A stretch of DNA of 64,000 nucleotides from Fulvivirga ligni (GTDB taxonomy: Bacteria; Bacteroidota; Bacteroidia; Cytophagales; Cyclobacteriaceae): the NCBI RefSeq assembly GCF_021389935.1, contig NZ_CP089979.1, forward strand, positions 1,655,001 through 1,719,000. Reading direction: 5' to 3'. How positions within the stretch are numbered: the first letter of the stretch is position 1; each line of letters begins with the position of its first letter. Below are positions 52,832 to 60,928 of the stretch, piece after piece. The notes beneath the pieces were generated by a model. The model worked only from the letters and a program-made list of their open reading frames with translations. It searched no databases and was not told the DNA's origin. A program made the position numbers and the translations under genes.

Positions 52832-52857
52832 TAGATAAGAGAGTATTGAAAATATGG

Positions 52858-52886
52858 AGCCTCGCAGATTTGCGAGGCTTTTTTTA
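52858..52886 (+). terminator. Rho-independent terminator of ahcY
   Basis: The perfect arms AGCCTCGCA (52858-52866) and TGCGAGGCT (52871-52879) have a 4-nt loop followed by T7. It overlaps the last codons of the convergent PAP2 gene. Confidence 0.93.
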
Positions 52887-53717
52887 TTTAAAAGAATATA
52901 CAAGACCCATTCCGTTATTGGTAGGGGCAAAGCTTAAAGAGCCAATTCTGCTTTCTTTTATCTTAGGGTAGAATTTTAAGACGCTTTCTGCACAAGCTAT
53001 ACCTAAGGCTGAACCAAGCAGAATATCTGAAAACCAATGTTGGCCTTCGTAAATTCTAGATAGGCCTGTAACTACTGGAACAGCATAAAAAACAATTTTC
53101 AGAGCCAGTGGCTTTACCTGATGTGCTAAAATCCAAGCAGATGCTAATGCTAACATGGTATGGCCGGAAGGGAAAGAGTGATATGACGCTCCGCCATCAA
53201 GTGGTTTAAAGGAGTAAGGTCCCTCTCCGCTTCGAGGTCGGGCTCTACCGCTCAATTCTTTTAAGGCCGTCTGAATAAGACCAGAGGTAGTTACAGAAGC
53301 AAAAAGCATCACGCCTGTATCTCTAAGCCAATCATTGTTGCTAATGACTCCGGCACCCCAAACGGTAAGCATAAATGGGTAATTATTTTCAGGTTGGCCA
53401 AGAAAATCTCCTACTTTGGCCATATCATCCAAAGGGCCAGATGGATTATCTCTGAAGAACTCATAGATAGGCTTGTCTGCCGTGCTGGCCAGAGCTGATA
53501 TGGCTATGGCTCCTCCAAATTGAAACCATTGTTTTTTTTGCCAGTGAAATGGCCTGGAGTAGGTTTTTAAAATAGTACGCCCAGTGTTGGATGCATCAAA
53601 GGTTATTCTTTTAAAAAAAGGTTGTTTTACTGTATGCACAGAATCAGAAAACTGAGCATTTACAGTTGTTGAAGTAATGCACACACAAGCGAGGAGGAGA
53701 TAGTATAAATGTTTCAT
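52884..53717 (-). CDS. PAP2-family phosphatase, exported
   Basis: This 277-residue protein has a signal peptide (MKHLYYLLLACVCITSTTVNAQ) and the three PAP2 motifs: K153...R160-P161, PSGH at 183-186, and S220-R221...H227...D231. Several hydrophobic segments surround them. The family removes phosphate from undecaprenyl-pyrophosphate, phosphatidic acid or lipid A. The active site is expected on the periplasmic side, perhaps in the outer membrane as in some Bacteroidota lipid A phosphatases. It lies 34 bp downstream of the MASE1 kinase gene. Confidence 0.9.
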   Translation of the reverse strand: MKHLYYLLLACVCITSTTVNAQFSDSVHTVKQPFFKRITFDASNTGRTILKTYSRPFHWQKKQWFQFGGAIAISALASTADKPIYEFFRDNPSGPLDDMAKVGDFLGQPENNYPFMLTVWGAGVISNNDWLRDTGVMLFASVTTSGLIQTALKELSGRARPRSGEGPYSFKPLDGGASYHSFPSGHTMLALASAWILAHQVKPLALKIVFYAVPVVTGLSRIYEGQHWFSDILLGSALGIACAESVLKFYPKIKESRIGSLSFAPTNNGMGLVYSFK

Positions 53718-53751
53718 ATTAGCCTTCTAAACAGGGGCTGAATATAAATGT

Positions 53752-55509
53752 TTATCCGGTAAGATTGGGAATTTCAAGGTTAACAGTTGTGCCTTCGTTC
53801 TCCAAAGATGAGATGTTTACGTTTCCTCGTAGTTTTTCAATGGTTTCCTTAACAATATAAAGGCCTAATCCCGAACCGGCATTGTCATCAGTGGCTCTAT
53901 AAAACATATCAAAGATTTTCTTCATATGCCTTTTGGGAATGCCTTGCCCGTTGTCATGCACCTGAATTTTTGCAGTAGCCTCATCTATCTCTACATCAAT
54001 TTTAATCATAGGATTATCCTCTCTGCTATATCTGATAGAGTTTGAAATGATGTTGTTGAAAATTACTTTGATTCTTTTCTTATCTGAGATGAAGCTATGT
54101 GTTTGTGAGATATTGATTTCCTTAATCACGTTTTTGTCTACCGCACTGTACTTCAGCTGATCGAATATTTCCGTTATCAAATTGTCGAAATTGATCTGAT
54201 CTCTGCCCACATCAAGTCTGGAATTTCTAGAAAGGTCCAAAATATCCTGAATGAAATTATCCTGCCTTTCTGCGCTGTCAGCTATCATGGAAAGGTACTT
54301 CTGCATCATTTCGATGTCATTCTCTTTTGTGGCCAGGTTTACAATGCCCAAAACTGAGGCAATTGGCGCACGTAGATCGTGAGAAACGCTGTATACAAAA
54401 TTGTCGAGCTCTATATTGGCTTTACGGAGTTTACTGTTGCTTATTTTGATGGTTTCTTCAGATTTTTTCCGCATCCTTATTTCTTCATGTAGCTCTTCCG
54501 TTCTCTCACGCACTTTTTGTTCTAGCTTTTCATTGAAGACCTTTATTTCTTCCTGAGCCACTGCACGTTCTCGCACCGTCGCATAAAGGATTAGGGTAGA
54601 GATGCTTACCACACCAGTAAAGATTTGTAAAATACTGCGTGAGTCATATTCTGTGGTTAGTGAAAATGGTCCTAATTTATTGATGGTGAAATAGATAGCA
54701 ATGAACGAAACGATAAGAATGCCACTCATTGTGGTTTGTAGGTTGAATCGGAAAGCCAGCCAAAGTAAGAATGGCATAACTAAAAATGGAAGTGATTTTT
54801 CAATAGTCTCAGAAAAGTCACTGTACTCCATAGTAAGTAAAATTACTGTGAGCATGCCCACAAAAATGACAGCCTCCAGTGTTCTGGACCATGATATTTC
54901 CAGTTTAAACGGTGCCGTCCAGGAGATGATAAATGGCGTAATGATAAGTACGCTGATCACATTGCTAAGCCACCAGCTTGAGAAATAAGAGGTGAAATCT
55001 TCCAGCTCTAGAAGGTTGTTGGCCCACATGCCTAATGAACCTATTCCAGAGCCAATGATGCACATACACAAGGTGACAAACAGGAAAATGAAAACATGGC
55101 CTGTTTTGTAAAATGGGTTTCTTACCCGAATAAATTTGCTAATTAAATAATATCCGAAAAGGGCTTCGCAGGTATTACCAATCGAGGTAATCACTAATGC
55201 CATAACTACGGAGAACGAAAAGGGGGTGCCCTGAAAAAGAAATACCATAGCATAGGCTATGAGCGATCCGATAGTAATGGCGGGCCAGGTTTTGTGCTTA
55301 AATAAAATAAGCAGAGCCAATGCTAGGCCTGCTGGAGGCCATAAGGCAATGATTTTTGATTCCGAAAAGGATAATAGTAAGCCAAACTGAGCTGAAAGAA
55401 AATAGAATATGGAAACAGCGACTATCTTTAAGTCATCACTGTTTTTAACTCTGGCGAGAATCTTTAAAGTTGAGGCATTCATGTCTGTATTTATTGGCCA
55501 ACCAGACAT
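53752..55509 (-). CDS. MASE1-domain sensor histidine kinase
   Basis: The frame has 585 residues; Met10 (55482) is a more likely start. An eight-to-ten-helix MASE1 sensor region (about 27-312, with ALWPPAGLALALLIL) is followed by a coiled coil (320-365), HisKA with H377 in YSVSHDLRAPIA, and a HATPase domain ending GSGLGLYIVKETIEKLRGNV. No receiver domain is fused and no response regulator is directly adjacent in an operon, so it is an orphan or cross-talks. It precedes the PAP2 gene by 34 bp on the same strand. Confidence 0.9.
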   Translation of the reverse strand: MSGWPINTDMNASTLKILARVKNSDDLKIVAVSIFYFLSAQFGLLLSFSESKIIALWPPAGLALALLILFKHKTWPAITIGSLIAYAMVFLFQGTPFSFSVVMALVITSIGNTCEALFGYYLISKFIRVRNPFYKTGHVFIFLFVTLCMCIIGSGIGSLGMWANNLLELEDFTSYFSSWWLSNVISVLIITPFIISWTAPFKLEISWSRTLEAVIFVGMLTVILLTMEYSDFSETIEKSLPFLVMPFLLWLAFRFNLQTTMSGILIVSFIAIYFTINKLGPFSLTTEYDSRSILQIFTGVVSISTLILYATVRERAVAQEEIKVFNEKLEQKVRERTEELHEEIRMRKKSEETIKISNSKLRKANIELDNFVYSVSHDLRAPIASVLGIVNLATKENDIEMMQKYLSMIADSAERQDNFIQDILDLSRNSRLDVGRDQINFDNLITEIFDQLKYSAVDKNVIKEINISQTHSFISDKKRIKVIFNNIISNSIRYSREDNPMIKIDVEIDEATAKIQVHDNGQGIPKRHMKKIFDMFYRATDDNAGSGLGLYIVKETIEKLRGNVNISSLENEGTTVNLEIPNLTG

Positions 55510-55611
55510 CAGTACAAGTACGTAATATAGTTATAAATTTGGTTTTAACAATACAAAGTATTACAAATCAATGCTTTTGCTGAATTGCTGATATGTAAGA
55601 AAGTGCTACGG

Positions 55612-56928
55612 CTAAAGCTCTATTCTGAAAATTGTTTCATCATTTTCGCGTACGGCCGATAATGTACCATTATGCAGCCTTACTATTTGCTGTGATAATG
55701 CCAGGCCAATACCTGAGCCATTCTTCTTGGTGGTAAAGAAAGGAATAAATATTTGATCCAGTTTATCAGGAGTGATGCCCTTGCCATTGTCTCTAATTTC
55801 TAAGAATGACTCATCTCTTTGGAAGAGATTAATTGTCAGTACTGGTTTTTCCTGATCTTCCATAGCTTCTAAGGCGTTCTTTATCAGGTTAATAAGTACT
55901 TGCTCTAATAATTTGGGGTCCGCAGTGGCGATAAAAGGTGTGGATTCTGAATTGAACTTTAAATCAACTCCGTTTAAGTGGGGTTGGAGTAGTATCAGCA
56001 CATTATTAATCAGACGATCCAACTGTATGTTTTCGAATTTTGGTGTAGGAACCTGAGTTAGGCTTCTATAAGCTTGGGTGAAAGATTGTAATCCAATACT
56101 TCTGTTTCGAATGGCATCTAAGCCTTGTAATATTTTTCCAGTAACCTCTGGTTTGAAGGGTTCTTCTTTGCTGGTAATCTGATAGAGCGTGTCTGATAAT
56201 GAGCTAATCGGCGTAACAGAATTCATGATTTCATGAGTAAGTACCCTTATCAGTTTTTGCCAGGCTTCCATTTCATTGGCATCTAACTCATTCTTAATAT
56301 TTTGAAATGAAATGAGCTTATGATACTTTTCTTTTAAAATGAATTCAGAAGCGTGGATATTTACATGAAGCAGTTTATTATGTATGTTGAGTTTAATAAG
56401 TTGATGCTCTCCAGGCTTCAGCGCTCTTACTGCTTGAAAAAGCTCGTTGCTAATTTGCTGTAAGCCACTCAGATATAATAGCTGTGGTCTATCTAGCAGG
56501 TCTTTGAATGCCTGGTTGATCAGATGTATTTTTTCATTTTTATCATAGCTCAATATGCCAACACTTATATGTTCTACCAGAGCTTCCAGATATAAATGAT
56601 GCATTTCTTTCTCAGAGTTGATCTGCCGAAATTTATTGGTGATCTGATTGTAGGTTCTATGAAGCTCGTTAAATGATTTACTATTTCCAGACTCAGAAAA
56701 GGTGGTGGTAAAATCGTTTTGCAAGAGAGCAGTGAGAAAGGATGTGAAATTTCTATTGGTTTTGTCAATAAAATAAATGAACTCAAACAAAGCAATGGCA
56801 ACAAAAATCACCAAATAAACACTTCTCAAATACTTCTGCTCCAACAGAAGGTAATAAATCAGCAGTGCTAATATGCAGGTGATGATGAGTATTCTTATGA
56901 TTACTTTAAGTCGGAAGTTGCGTGACAT
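55612..56928 (-). CDS. NtrB-like sensor histidine kinase
   Basis: This 438-residue protein has two N-terminal helices (about 8-28 and 36-54), a HAMP-like/linker region, a PAS domain (about 112-210), HisKA with H232 in RVLTHEIMNSVTPIS, and a HATPase domain (about 320-438) with FTTKKNGSGIGLALSQQIV. It is 5 bp downstream of the sigma-54 response-regulator gene, so the two form a cognate pair. The periplasmic part between the helices is very short, so it probably senses at or within the membrane. Confidence 0.9.
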   Translation of the reverse strand: MSRNFRLKVIIRILIITCILALLIYYLLLEQKYLRSVYLVIFVAIALFEFIYFIDKTNRNFTSFLTALLQNDFTTTFSESGNSKSFNELHRTYNQITNKFRQINSEKEMHHLYLEALVEHISVGILSYDKNEKIHLINQAFKDLLDRPQLLYLSGLQQISNELFQAVRALKPGEHQLIKLNIHNKLLHVNIHASEFILKEKYHKLISFQNIKNELDANEMEAWQKLIRVLTHEIMNSVTPISSLSDTLYQITSKEEPFKPEVTGKILQGLDAIRNRSIGLQSFTQAYRSLTQVPTPKFENIQLDRLINNVLILLQPHLNGVDLKFNSESTPFIATADPKLLEQVLINLIKNALEAMEDQEKPVLTINLFQRDESFLEIRDNGKGITPDKLDQIFIPFFTTKKNGSGIGLALSQQIVRLHNGTLSAVRENDETIFRIEL

Positions 56929-56933
56929 AATAC

Positions 56934-58301
56934 TTACTTTATATTGTACTTGTCCATTCTTCTATACATTGATCCTCGGGATAAGCCCAGCTCTTTGGCG
57001 GCATGACTAATGTTTCCTTGATGCTTTTTAATGGCATTATGTATGGCCCAGGCTTCCAGATTTTCAAGGTTGTAGTCATCAAAGGCTTTATCTATTTCCT
57101 GATGAGACAGAAAAGCAAAGTCGGCTTGGGTAAGCTCATTGCCATCACTGAGTATGACAGCTCTTTCTATGGCATGCTGAAGTTCCCGAATATTTCCTGG
57201 CCAGTTGTGGGTCTGAAGTCTCTTTATAACCTCATCTGAAATTGCTAGATCTTTTTTATGATACTTATGTCCGTAGTGATTCAAGAAATGATTTACCAGT
57301 AATGGCAAGTCAGCTACCCGCTCTTTTAATGGTGGAATAGTTACTTCTACTGTATTAATCCTGTAAAGTAAATCTTCTCGGAAGTCACCATTTTTCACCA
57401 TTTCTTTTAGATTACTGTTAGTAGCACAAATCACCCTTACATCTATGTCAATAGCCTGATTAGTACCTAGTTTAGTGACTTTTCGGTTTTGTAGCACGGT
57501 TAGCAGTTTGGCTTGCAGGGAAGGTGACAGGTTGCCAATTTCATCTAAGAAAATAGTGCCGCCAGAGGCTGCTTCGAAGCGTCCGGTACGGTCTTCTTTG
57601 GCATCAGTGAAAGCTCCCTTTTTATGGCCAAAGAGCTCACTTTCAAACAGATTCTCAGATATGGAGCCGAGATCAACACTGATAAAAACCTGGTCAGCTC
57701 GGTTAGAGGCTCTGTGAATAGCCCTGGCAGCCACTTCTTTGCCAGTACCATTTTCACCTAAGATCAGAATATCAGCATCAGTAATGGCAACTTTACTAAT
57801 GATGTTCATAATGCCTTTCATGGCTTGAGATTTCCCAATCATATTAGAAAAGGCAGAGTCTGCCGCCTTTGAAAGAGCTTTGGTTTTAGACTCCAGGCTT
57901 TTGATTTTTTTCTGCTGAGCAGATAGAGAGAGTGCCGTTTGTACTGTGGCTAGTAGTTTTTCATTTTGCCATGGTTTCACTATGAAATCAGTAGCGCCTT
58001 CTTTCATAGCTTCTACCGCTAGATTTACTTCTCCATAGGCCGTCATTAGCAATACCTGAGTCTCAGGAGAGATTTCTTTGATGGTTTTTAACCATTTAAT
58101 ACCTTCTTTTCCAGAGGTTTCTCCTTGTTGAAAGTTCATATCTAAAAGCACAAGATCATAGGTGGCTGATGATATCTCTTCTATAATTAGCTCAGGACTG
58201 TTTAGCGTAGTAATGTCTTTGAAATACTGCTCAAGAAACATTCTAGCTGAAAGCAGAATGAAGTCATCATCATCAATTATCAATATCTTTCCAGTGGCCA
58301 T
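56934..58301 (-). CDS. NtrC-family sigma-54 response regulator
   Basis: This 455-residue protein has a receiver domain (D11, D12, phospho-acceptor D54), and a sigma-54 AAA+ domain with Walker A GENGTGK (182-188), sigma-contacting GAFTDA (229-234) and Walker B FLDEIG (251-256). A C-terminal Fis-type helix-turn-helix follows (NISHAAKELGLSRGSMYRRMDKY). It activates RpoN promoters after phosphorylation by the kinase encoded downstream. The divergent FtsX-like permease operon, with a palindrome and a sigma-54-like site between, is its likely target. Confidence 0.94.
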   Translation of the reverse strand: MATGKILIIDDDDFILLSARMFLEQYFKDITTLNSPELIIEEISSATYDLVLLDMNFQQGETSGKEGIKWLKTIKEISPETQVLLMTAYGEVNLAVEAMKEGATDFIVKPWQNEKLLATVQTALSLSAQQKKIKSLESKTKALSKAADSAFSNMIGKSQAMKGIMNIISKVAITDADILILGENGTGKEVAARAIHRASNRADQVFISVDLGSISENLFESELFGHKKGAFTDAKEDRTGRFEAASGGTIFLDEIGNLSPSLQAKLLTVLQNRKVTKLGTNQAIDIDVRVICATNSNLKEMVKNGDFREDLLYRINTVEVTIPPLKERVADLPLLVNHFLNHYGHKYHKKDLAISDEVIKRLQTHNWPGNIRELQHAIERAVILSDGNELTQADFAFLSHQEIDKAFDDYNLENLEAWAIHNAIKKHQGNISHAAKELGLSRGSMYRRMDKYNIK

Positions 58302-58356
58302 ATACAGAACTTGTTTGCGTAAATCTATTTAATAGGTTTTAAAAAGCCATGACAGC

Positions 58357-58372
58357 TGTCCACTGGTGGGCA
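58357..58372. promoter_or_regulatory. Palindromic candidate enhancer site for the NtrC-like regulator
   Basis: TGTCCACTGGTGGGCA is a 16-bp near-palindrome (6 of 8 positions paired) 55 bp upstream of the regulator gene and about 100 bp upstream of the candidate sigma-54 promoter, the usual distance for an upstream activating sequence. Confidence 0.45.
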
Positions 58373-58458
58373 CTTTAATGTTCTATAGATGAACATCGCT
58401 AAAATTAAGCTAATACTAATTTTAATTTAATTAATTGATTATCAGTGTTTTAAATTAA

Positions 58459-58474
58459 TGGCATTGTATTAGTA
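58459..58474 (+). promoter_or_regulatory. Candidate sigma-54 (-24/-12) promoter for the permease operon
   Basis: TGGCATTGTATTAGTA matches the -24 element (TGGCA) well, with the second element at the correct spacing but imperfect (TTAGT where TTTGC/TTGC is expected). It lies about 30-45 bp before the ATG of the first FtsX-like permease. Confidence 0.4.
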
Positions 58475-58503
58475 AAGGGGGTTTAATAATTATCGGCCAT
58501 TCT

Positions 58504-60906
58504 ATGCTAACCAATTTTATAAAAATAGCTTTCAGAAATTTATTGAGGTTTAAAGGTTATACTTTGATCAACCTGTTGGGCTTGTCCATTGGTCTTACTG
58601 TGGGCATTCTTATTATGCTGTTTGTGGTGAATGAAACCTCTTTTGATAAGTTTCATCAAAAATCAGATAGAATATACAGAACGGTTACGCTCATGGATGA
58701 GTCAGATGATCGAGAAGGTTATGCTGGCATGGGTTGGGGTGTTGGTCATCAGTTAAGAACTCAATTTCCGGAGGTGGAGAGTGTGGTTTATATTAAAGAT
58801 GCATCATTTTTAAACGTGCTAGATCAGGGTAAGCGCTACGAGCAAAGTCTGTATTTCGCTAGTCCTGAGATGTTTGAAATATTCACTTTTAATTTCAAGG
58901 AAGGTGATGCTGCATCTGCTTTAGAAAAGCCAAATACGGTGGTCATCACAAAAGAAATGGAGTCTCGCTACTTTGGTAATTCAGAAGCCATCGGTAAAGT
59001 AATCACTTTTAGCGATTCTTCTGAATATGAAGTAACAGCTGTAATAGAGGACATTCCAGTAAATTCTCACATCCAGTTTGATATGTTGCTGTCTTTCGCT
59101 TCCTATGAAAAGCTTAGTCCAAATTTTACCTACAGTGGGGGCTGGGGTAATTTGAATGTATTCAATTATGTTTTGCTTAAACCGAATGTGAAAGTATCAG
59201 CTTTTCGAAAAAAGGTGGAGGATATTTATAATATCAATGCCGGCGAAATGCTTAAATCTTTTGGAGTAAGCTGGAGGGTAGGCATTGAGCCTTTAGATGA
59301 GATTTATTTAAGTTCTAACATCTCTAATATTTTCGGTCCCAAAGGATCTATGGATCAGGTGTGGTTAGTCTCTGCTATTGCCATTTTCATTATCATTCTC
59401 GCTTGCATCAACTTTGTTAATCTAACCACGGCTCGTTCGGTATACAGAGCCAAAGAAGTGGGGCTTCGTAAAGTGGTTGGTTCCTCTCGTGGTTCTCTGT
59501 TTTGGCAGTTTCTTAGTGAGTCTTTCTTTCTTACATTCATAGCATTTTTATTAGTGATCATCATTTTGGATATGATGCTACCATTCTTTAATCATTTGAT
59601 GGATAGGAACTATGAATTGATGCAATTGCTTTCATTACCAGTGCTTTCTGGAGCTATCTTGTTGGTTTTTGGAATCACTTTTCTCGCTGGTTTCTACCCT
59701 GCGTTCGTTCTTTCTGGCTATCAACCTAATGCTATTTTAAAAGGCAATATGTCTTCTTCTAGAAAAGGGGCTGCTTTGCGTAAATTTTTGGTAGTGTTTC
59801 AGTTTGTCATCTCTTCCGGTTTAGTGCTGGCAACGCTCATAGTGATAGATCAGCTTAATTTTATGAGAGATCAAGAGCTTGGATTTTCTCAAGAGCAAAT
59901 CTTAGTGCTTGACTTAACCAGATTAGATAACACCAGAAATGTGGAGTCCTTTAAAAATACTTTAAAGATGCAGTCTCAAATATCTTCAGTTACTTTCACC
60001 AATGCTTTGCCGGGCCGACCTGGCTGGCAGGGACAGGTAGCCATGCCTGAGGGTTTTCCAAAGGATAAAAGCGTTACTACTGAATATATGGCTGTGGATG
60101 AAGGCTATTTAAATACCCTTCAACTCCAACTAATAGCTGGCAGAGATTTCGATTTAAAAAGTATGGCCGACTTAAAGGATGGTCTGATTATTAACGAAAC
60201 CTCAGTGGCTGAAATGGGGTGGTCTACACCTGAAAATGCTATTGGAAAAAAGATTACTTCTCCCTCAGGCTACCCTGAAGGTACGGTGATAGCCGTAGTA
60301 AAAGATTATCATGGTATGGGCCTTCAAGAAAAAATATGGCCTAAAGTGATGGATTATAATCCAAAAGCTTCATCATACTTAGCTTTAAGGTTGTCTACCC
60401 AGAACCTGAGCGGCTTGGTGCATGATATAGAGTCTTCCTGGGCTGACTATTTCCCAGGTTATGAGTTTGATTATTACTTCATGGATGACGATTTCAACAA
60501 GCAATATGCTCATGAAGAAAGGCTTATAAATGTGCTTACATTATTTACATTCCTTACCATCATTGTGGCTGCAATAGGTCTGCTGGGTTTGGTCTCTTTC
60601 ATGGTGCTTTCCAAAACCAAGGAAATAGGTGTAAGAAAAGTGCTAGGTGCCAACAGCTGGAACATTACCAAGCTAATTTTTAAGGAATTTATAGTTTTAA
60701 TATTAGTGGCCAACTTGCTGGTGGTTCCATTTGTATGGTACTTTGGACAGCAATGGCTGGAGCAGTTTGCTTACCACATGAGCATCAATCTATTGATATT
60801 TCCACTTACCATTATAATCACCATTTTCATGGCTATGCTGGTGGTGGGGTATAAAACCATCAAGGCGTCACTATTGAATCCTGTAGAGACTCTAAGAGCA
60901 GAATAA
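58504..60906 (+). CDS. FtsX/MacB-type ABC transporter permease
   Basis: The 800-residue protein has an N-terminal helix (about 20-42) after NFIKIAFRNLLRFKGYTLINLLGLSIGL, a MacB-type periplasmic core (about 45-245), three helices in an FtsX domain (about 285-410), a second periplasmic domain (about 455-660) and a final FtsX helix block (about 670-790) with TKEIGVRKVLGA. This duplicated form is common in Bacteroidota. Such permeases extract or export lipoproteins, peptides or drugs when paired with an ATPase, which is not encoded here. It is 22 bp from the paralogue that follows. Confidence 0.88.
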   Translation: MLTNFIKIAFRNLLRFKGYTLINLLGLSIGLTVGILIMLFVVNETSFDKFHQKSDRIYRTVTLMDESDDREGYAGMGWGVGHQLRTQFPEVESVVYIKDASFLNVLDQGKRYEQSLYFASPEMFEIFTFNFKEGDAASALEKPNTVVITKEMESRYFGNSEAIGKVITFSDSSEYEVTAVIEDIPVNSHIQFDMLLSFASYEKLSPNFTYSGGWGNLNVFNYVLLKPNVKVSAFRKKVEDIYNINAGEMLKSFGVSWRVGIEPLDEIYLSSNISNIFGPKGSMDQVWLVSAIAIFIIILACINFVNLTTARSVYRAKEVGLRKVVGSSRGSLFWQFLSESFFLTFIAFLLVIIILDMMLPFFNHLMDRNYELMQLLSLPVLSGAILLVFGITFLAGFYPAFVLSGYQPNAILKGNMSSSRKGAALRKFLVVFQFVISSGLVLATLIVIDQLNFMRDQELGFSQEQILVLDLTRLDNTRNVESFKNTLKMQSQISSVTFTNALPGRPGWQGQVAMPEGFPKDKSVTTEYMAVDEGYLNTLQLQLIAGRDFDLKSMADLKDGLIINETSVAEMGWSTPENAIGKKITSPSGYPEGTVIAVVKDYHGMGLQEKIWPKVMDYNPKASSYLALRLSTQNLSGLVHDIESSWADYFPGYEFDYYFMDDDFNKQYAHEERLINVLTLFTFLTIIVAAIGLLGLVSFMVLSKTKEIGVRKVLGANSWNITKLIFKEFIVLILVANLLVVPFVWYFGQQWLEQFAYHMSINLLIFPLTIIITIFMAMLVVGYKTIKASLLNPVETLRAE

Positions 60907-60928
60907 CAACAACTCAAAATACAACGAC

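Noticed and set aside
58365-58384. GGGCACTTTAATGTTC as the sigma-54 promoter
   Set aside because: The -24 part is acceptable, but the -12 GC is missing and it is about 120 bp from the permease start; the TGGCA site at 58459 fits spacing better.
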